From NCBI GenBank assembly GCA_964651445.1, contig CAZYYW010000044.1:1-17868 (forward strand): 17,868 nt of DNA, given 5' to 3'. Shown piece by piece: positions 14,574 through 17,868 of the stretch; the first letter of the stretch is position 1, and each line of letters opens with the position of its first letter. The stretch comes from GCA-2746365 sp964651445 (lineage in GTDB: Bacteria; Pseudomonadota; Gammaproteobacteria; SZUA-229). The translations under genes were made by a program, and so were the position numbers. The notes under the pieces are model-generated. The model did no database searches. It saw only the letters and a program-made list of their open reading frames with translations, and was not told where the DNA came from.

Positions 14574-15089
14574 ATGAATAGTATGCCGCTACCACAAATT
14601 TTTAAAACTGCCTTGATTGTTATGTTGGGTCTTTTTCAGGTAACGACCGCACAGGCTCAAAGTGACGATCAAATCAAAGGTGAAATTGAGGCGAAGTTTT
14701 CAGCATCTGAAATTTTGCAGAATGCACCGATAAATATTTTTGTTGAGCATCGGCTAGTGGTTCTTACTGGGGATGTTCGGCTGCTTGAACAGAGGCTGGT
14801 GAGTGATCGGATTGCATGGACAACCGTGGGTGTGTTTGAAGTTGACAATGAAATTCGCGTGGTTCCAAGTGTAGCAAAGACGGACAAAGCGATTGAAGCC
14901 AAAGTTTATGGCATTATAAAAAGTTATCAACGATTCGATAAGATTGATATGGTTATATCGGTCAAAGGTGGCGTTGTCTCAATCGAAAGTGGTTTTTCTG
15001 GTGTCGGTGATCCTATATTCTTGAAGCATAAAGTGGCGGCAATAGAAGGCGTTATTGATGTTAAGGTTCGATCAACATTTATGACTTAG
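14574..15089 (+). CDS. Periplasmic protein with two BON domains
   Basis: A 171-residue exported protein. The signal peptide ends near AQA-QS (28-29). Two BON domains follow, about 31-98 (IKGEIEAKF...VVLTGDV...EVDNEIRVV) and 104-168 (DKAIEAKVYGIIKS...KGGVVSIESG...IEGVIDVKV). BON domains are thought to contact phospholipid membranes; OsmY and DolP are known examples linked to osmotic stress and outer-membrane integrity. A strong Shine-Dalgarno (GGAGGG, seven bases before the ATG) fixes the start. The gene stands alone and ends 23 bases from the convergent P-II operon. Confidence 0.85.
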   Translation: MNSMPLPQIFKTALIVMLGLFQVTTAQAQSDDQIKGEIEAKFSASEILQNAPINIFVEHRLVVLTGDVRLLEQRLVSDRIAWTTVGVFEVDNEIRVVPSVAKTDKAIEAKVYGIIKSYQRFDKIDMVISVKGGVVSIESGFSGVGDPIFLKHKVAAIEGVIDVKVRSTFMT

Positions 15090-15112
15090 AGCCTTGCCGT
15101 CGGGTGGCTATG

Positions 15113-15454
15113 TTACGATTCGATGGCAACGTTTTCTGGCAGTGTATATTCACTGCTTAACATGGAGTACATATAGATAAAACCGCCATGCGGTTTGTCT
15201 ATTTCCGCTACATTAAAAATATATTCAAAAATTTCTTCACCGCGCTCTTGCGGCACGACCGTGGTTAAAATTTCACGTTCGCTTTGCTCCCCTAAACCTC
15301 TATGTTTTAATGGCGTCATCTTGCCAACACCACGAGCATAGATGAAATTTGCAGTGATGATATTTTTTTCATTTTTTAATAAGTCAACAACCTGCAGTGC
15401 AACACCTTTAGGTAAAATGGCGGTTATCATTTGACTATTTTTGAGGGTAGACAT
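15113..15454 (-). CDS. P-II-like signalling protein, second copy
   Basis: A 113-residue cytoplasmic protein of the P-II (GlnB/GlnK) fold, expected to be a trimer. KNSQMITAILPKGVALQVVD is the first beta-alpha unit. RGVGKM...HRGLG is the T-loop region, EREILTTVVPQERGEEIFEY the second beta-alpha unit and IDKPHGGFIYM the C-terminal strand after the B/C loop. Where GlnB has Tyr51 (ELYRG) this protein has His51 (LKHRG), so classical uridylylation is not expected. It is the last gene of the DUF1538 operon, starting two bases after the stop of the first P-II-like gene. It differs strongly from that neighbour, so it is not a recent duplicate. It probably binds and controls the DUF1538 membrane protein; the ligand is unknown. 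Confidence 0.85.
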   Translation of the reverse strand: MSTLKNSQMITAILPKGVALQVVDLLKNEKNIITANFIYARGVGKMTPLKHRGLGEQSEREILTTVVPQERGEEIFEYIFNVAEIDKPHGGFIYMYSMLSSEYTLPENVAIES

Positions 15455-15456
15455 AT

Positions 15457-15816
15457 TTAATTCACTAGCTTTTCGATTAATTCTTCTGGCACGTAGGTTG
15501 CTACTTTATCGAGCTTGGTGACGTAAATAAATCCCATGCCCGGGGTGTCCAGCTTTGCTGCAATATATATTTTGTCAAACACCCGATTAACTTCGTCATT
15601 GGCGACCACGATATTAATAAACTCTTTTTCTACTTCCAGCGCCAAGCCCAAAAGCCCTAAGCGTTCGCGCATGCCTGCACCATAGCCGTGGTGAATGGTA
15701 GCACCGACGGCACCAACTTCTTGTGCGGCTTTTACGACTTCATCTGATCGTCCTCTTTGTACCACGCAGGTAATTAATGAAGCGTCGGTTAGGGTAATAA
15801 TTTTATTAGTGGTCAT
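15457..15816 (-). CDS. P-II-like signalling protein, first copy
   Basis: A 119-residue cytoplasmic protein with the P-II fold: ASLITCVVQRGRSDEVVKAA (first beta-alpha unit), GATIHHGYGAGMRER (T-loop region, short and without Tyr51), EVEKEFINIVVANDEVNRVF (second unit) and LDTPGMGFIYVTKL (C-terminal strand). The trimer would bind a nucleotide or other metabolite between subunits. I chose ATG 15816, two bases after the DUF1538 stop. A GTG at 15825 would give three more residues and a 7-base overlap. Either way the gene is translationally linked to the membrane-protein gene, as glnK is to amtB, which argues for physical control of that protein. Confidence 0.85.
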   Translation of the reverse strand: MTTNKIITLTDASLITCVVQRGRSDEVVKAAQEVGAVGATIHHGYGAGMRERLGLLGLALEVEKEFINIVVANDEVNRVFDKIYIAAKLDTPGMGFIYVTKLDKVATYVPEELIEKLVN

Positions 15817-15818
15817 GG

Positions 15819-17567
15819 TTAGCACTCTGCCATAGCATTTTCTTTTTCGTGTTTTAGTTTCTTTTTCATGTTAATCCACAAGCCAGTTGCTTGTACAGCA
15901 ATAATAGGGCCGACTGATGCCATTGCCAGAATACCAAAGCCTTCGACAGCATCGACAGCATCGGCGAAGCCCAGACCTTTTGCTAATACCAGCGGAACCG
16001 TCACCGGGCCAGTAGTGACGCCAGCACTGTCCCATGCGATGTTGACGTATTCTTCTGAGGAAAAGTACGTTAATACAATGGCAATACTATAAAAAAACAG
16101 CAGCATGTAGGCAAGTGGCAATTCGAATATAATTTTTGTTACCCCTAGCGCGATACCACAGCCTACACCAATAGCGACTGCTTTCATCAACGTGGATTTT
16201 TTAAATGCGCCGTTTGTCATGTTCTCTACAGTTAGCCCCAATGCATTTAACGCCGGTTCTGCCAATGTCGCGCCAAAACCGAGTACCCAGGAAAATAATA
16301 AAGCGATTAAAACACCCAGTGAAAAATAATATAAGGGTGAAGCATAGACATGTGCCACTTCAGAAAAAGCAGCGGGAATAAAACTACCTGACTGCCCACC
16401 CAGTTTTGACAAGCCATATGTTAATCCGAGATTAAAAATAATCATGCCCAAAATGGTTAGAAAAATGCCGTAGGCGATGATACGACCTTGAGGGATTTTT
16501 TCACGTAAGACAAAAGTCATGATCAAGAATAGAAAAATAACCAGTGGCACGATAGCGCGAATACCGGTAATGATTTCAACATAAGGCGTGCTTTCATACC
16601 ATGTGTTAATTGCGGTATTTTGCAGGTTTGCAGCAGCAATGATGGCTTCCGGGGTGGTGACGAAATAGACATAAATAGCCAGCAGTTGAACACCGATAAT
16701 AGGGAACAAGGATGCCAGTGTGACGATGCCAAAACCGGATAAAGAAGAACAGCCTTTACCTGCCGCAGAAGCAATGCCAATACCAAGTGCTAAAACCAGT
16801 GGTACCGTGACCGGTCCAGTGGTGACGGCACCGCAATCCCATGCCAGTCCGATTATTTTAGAGAGCTCATCATTCTGCTGTATAAACAACGTAAGTAATA
16901 GGGTGGGAATGAGCGTGAGGTAGATAATCGGTTTAAGGCTCCAACCATACAGTAGCCGCAGTGTGCCAAGTACTGCGGCTAAACCAACACCGCCGCCGAC
17001 CACTAATACCAAAACATCCGCCCAGTCATTCAGTAAGGTAAATAGATACGGTGCAGTCTTAACGTCTACCATTTGCCCCGCAGCCTTTAAAGCGCCAATA
17101 GCGGGTTCAGCAAAAGTAACGCCTATGCCGAGTAAAAATGTAACAATCAGCACCACAGGCAGGGGTGATTTCACGGGCAGGGTTGCGCCAATTGCTTCGC
17201 CAAAAGGCATTAACCCCAGCTTTAGCCCTTCCATAAAAAACATCAAACCAAGAATGACGGCAATTAAGCCAGCGATAATGACACCTAGATCATTTACATC
17301 TTGGCGAAGTATTATCACCTGAAATAACATTAGGTAAAGAGCAAGCGGTACAACAGCTTTTGCCTGCTCCATCATTCGGCACGAGATATACGGCTGTAAT
17401 ATGCGGTAGACATCAATACCACGCATACTAATTTTTGCCCCAGTATTTCTAACAGGCTTGCCGTTTTCGTCTAGCGGCTTTTCACGTGAAAGATCACTGA
17501 AAGAAATTCTGTGGTGAAGTGAAGTGGCTTCTTTAATAAAAGTACCAAATCGAATATTTTTTGCCAA
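15819..17567 (-). CDS. DUF1538 membrane transporter, duplicated-domain form
   Basis: A 582-residue integral membrane protein of the DUF1538 family, with about 60 cytoplasmic residues before the first helix. Two homologous halves are evident. VTFAEPAIGAL (150-160) and ATLAEPALNAL (433-443) correspond, as do WDCGAVTTGPVTVPLVLA (243-260) and WDSAGVTTGPVTVPLVLA (512-529). The repeated Glu-Pro and Trp-Asp...Thr-Thr-Gly-Pro-Val motifs suggest ion- or substrate-binding sites related by pseudo-symmetry. I recall a DUF1538 pair (UmpAB, Halomonas) reported as a Na+(Li+,K+)/H+ antiporter; this protein would carry both parts in one chain. The start is a TTG (17565-17567) with AGGAG eight to twelve bases upstream; a TGA two codons upstream closes the frame. 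Two P-II-like genes follow without a gap. Confidence 0.88.
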   Translation of the reverse strand: MAKNIRFGTFIKEATSLHHRISFSDLSREKPLDENGKPVRNTGAKISMRGIDVYRILQPYISCRMMEQAKAVVPLALYLMLFQVIILRQDVNDLGVIIAGLIAVILGLMFFMEGLKLGLMPFGEAIGATLPVKSPLPVVLIVTFLLGIGVTFAEPAIGALKAAGQMVDVKTAPYLFTLLNDWADVLVLVVGGGVGLAAVLGTLRLLYGWSLKPIIYLTLIPTLLLTLFIQQNDELSKIIGLAWDCGAVTTGPVTVPLVLALGIGIASAAGKGCSSLSGFGIVTLASLFPIIGVQLLAIYVYFVTTPEAIIAAANLQNTAINTWYESTPYVEIITGIRAIVPLVIFLFLIMTFVLREKIPQGRIIAYGIFLTILGMIIFNLGLTYGLSKLGGQSGSFIPAAFSEVAHVYASPLYYFSLGVLIALLFSWVLGFGATLAEPALNALGLTVENMTNGAFKKSTLMKAVAIGVGCGIALGVTKIIFELPLAYMLLFFYSIAIVLTYFSSEEYVNIAWDSAGVTTGPVTVPLVLAKGLGFADAVDAVEGFGILAMASVGPIIAVQATGLWINMKKKLKHEKENAMAEC

Positions 17568-17772
17568 ACTTCAATCTCCTTACACGGGGTTCAAGATGTA
17601 TTTGTTGCGCTGAGTATAAATAAAATTATTGTACAAGTGTTACAGATTATGTTGCTTTTTTAGTGCTATTAACGAGGCATTCTTTCACCCGGATCAGTAG
17701 TAAGCTGTTGATTAATAGCACAATACAGAGCTGTATTGTCAGCAAAGCAGCAGGCTGCGCTCCAGCTATTGC
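17568..17772. promoter_or_regulatory. Upstream region of the DUF1538 operon with two inverted repeats
   Basis: A 9-bp inverted pair acaatacag/ctgtattgt with a two-base centre lies at 17720-17739 and looks like a dimer-binding operator. A 10-bp pair gtgctattaa (17663-17672) and ttaatagcac (17712-17721) surrounds 39 bases. A TATACT reading on minus at 17613-17618 could be the -10 of the operon, but its -35 is poor. The Shine-Dalgarno AAGGAG is at 17575-17580 on minus. Confidence 0.45.
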
Positions 17773-17868
17773 TTAAGCACCTCGTAGGTTCTCATATACC
17801 GGAAAAAATTTAAATAGTTCTGTGTATTTGAGCAGTGGTAGTAATATGTCTCGCTGGCTCAGTTTATC
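17773..17868 (-). CDS. Partial C-terminal reading frame at the right edge
   Basis: The minus strand is open from the window edge to a TAA at 17773-17775, giving 32 codons that end KFFPVYENLRGA. Composition is protein-like and the frame is the only open one here. It would be the 3' end of a gene running ahead of the DUF1538 operon in the same direction. The fragment is too short to assign and might be chance. Confidence 0.3.
   Translation of the reverse strand, partial: DKLSQRDILLPLLKYTELFKFFPVYENLRGA

Overview
The window looks like chromosomal DNA of a gammaproteobacterium of moderate GC content. It holds about a dozen intact genes, mostly for envelope, transport and stress functions, separated by intergenic stretches rich in repeats and hairpins. 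The organism cannot be named from the sequence. A persulfide-oxidising gene pair, RND efflux, tandem Usp, ExoD, BON and DUF1538/P-II genes fit an aerobic or microaerobic, possibly sulfur-active, gammaproteobacterium; this is inference.

Layout. Positions 1-284 carry short tandem and inverted repeats and an open frame running off the left edge. Positions 285-4737 (minus) encode an RND efflux operon, periplasmic adaptor then inner-membrane pump, with no outer-membrane channel in view. A 418-base divergent region with one FNR/Anr-like box separates it from a plus-strand pair: a single-domain rhodanese and an ETHE1-type persulfide dioxygenase (5156-6203). This pair is followed by a 12-bp tandem repeat array that runs into a perfect 40-bp palindrome and a second strong terminator hairpin. 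Next on plus are an MscS-type mechanosensitive channel, a DASS/SLC13 anion transporter and a cardiolipin synthase (6558-10966); the last two overlap by 4 bases.

A 953-base gap follows. It contains a decayed ATP-grasp ligase fragment on minus, an ACAGAG-type palindromic repeat and a long hairpin. Then come a tandem universal stress protein and ExoD on plus (11920-13474), a secreted DUF2459 protein on minus, and a secreted two-BON-domain protein on plus (14574-15089).

The right end (17567 down to 15113, minus) is a tight three-gene operon: an internally duplicated DUF1538 membrane protein followed by two different P-II-like proteins, with junctions of 2 bases. This is the most interesting system in the window. 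It looks like a membrane transporter with two dedicated nucleotide- or metabolite-sensing regulators, comparable in logic to AmtB-GlnK or SbtA-SbtB. The substrate and ligand are not shown by the sequence. The pump also stands out because two residues of the classical RND proton relay differ from AcrB.
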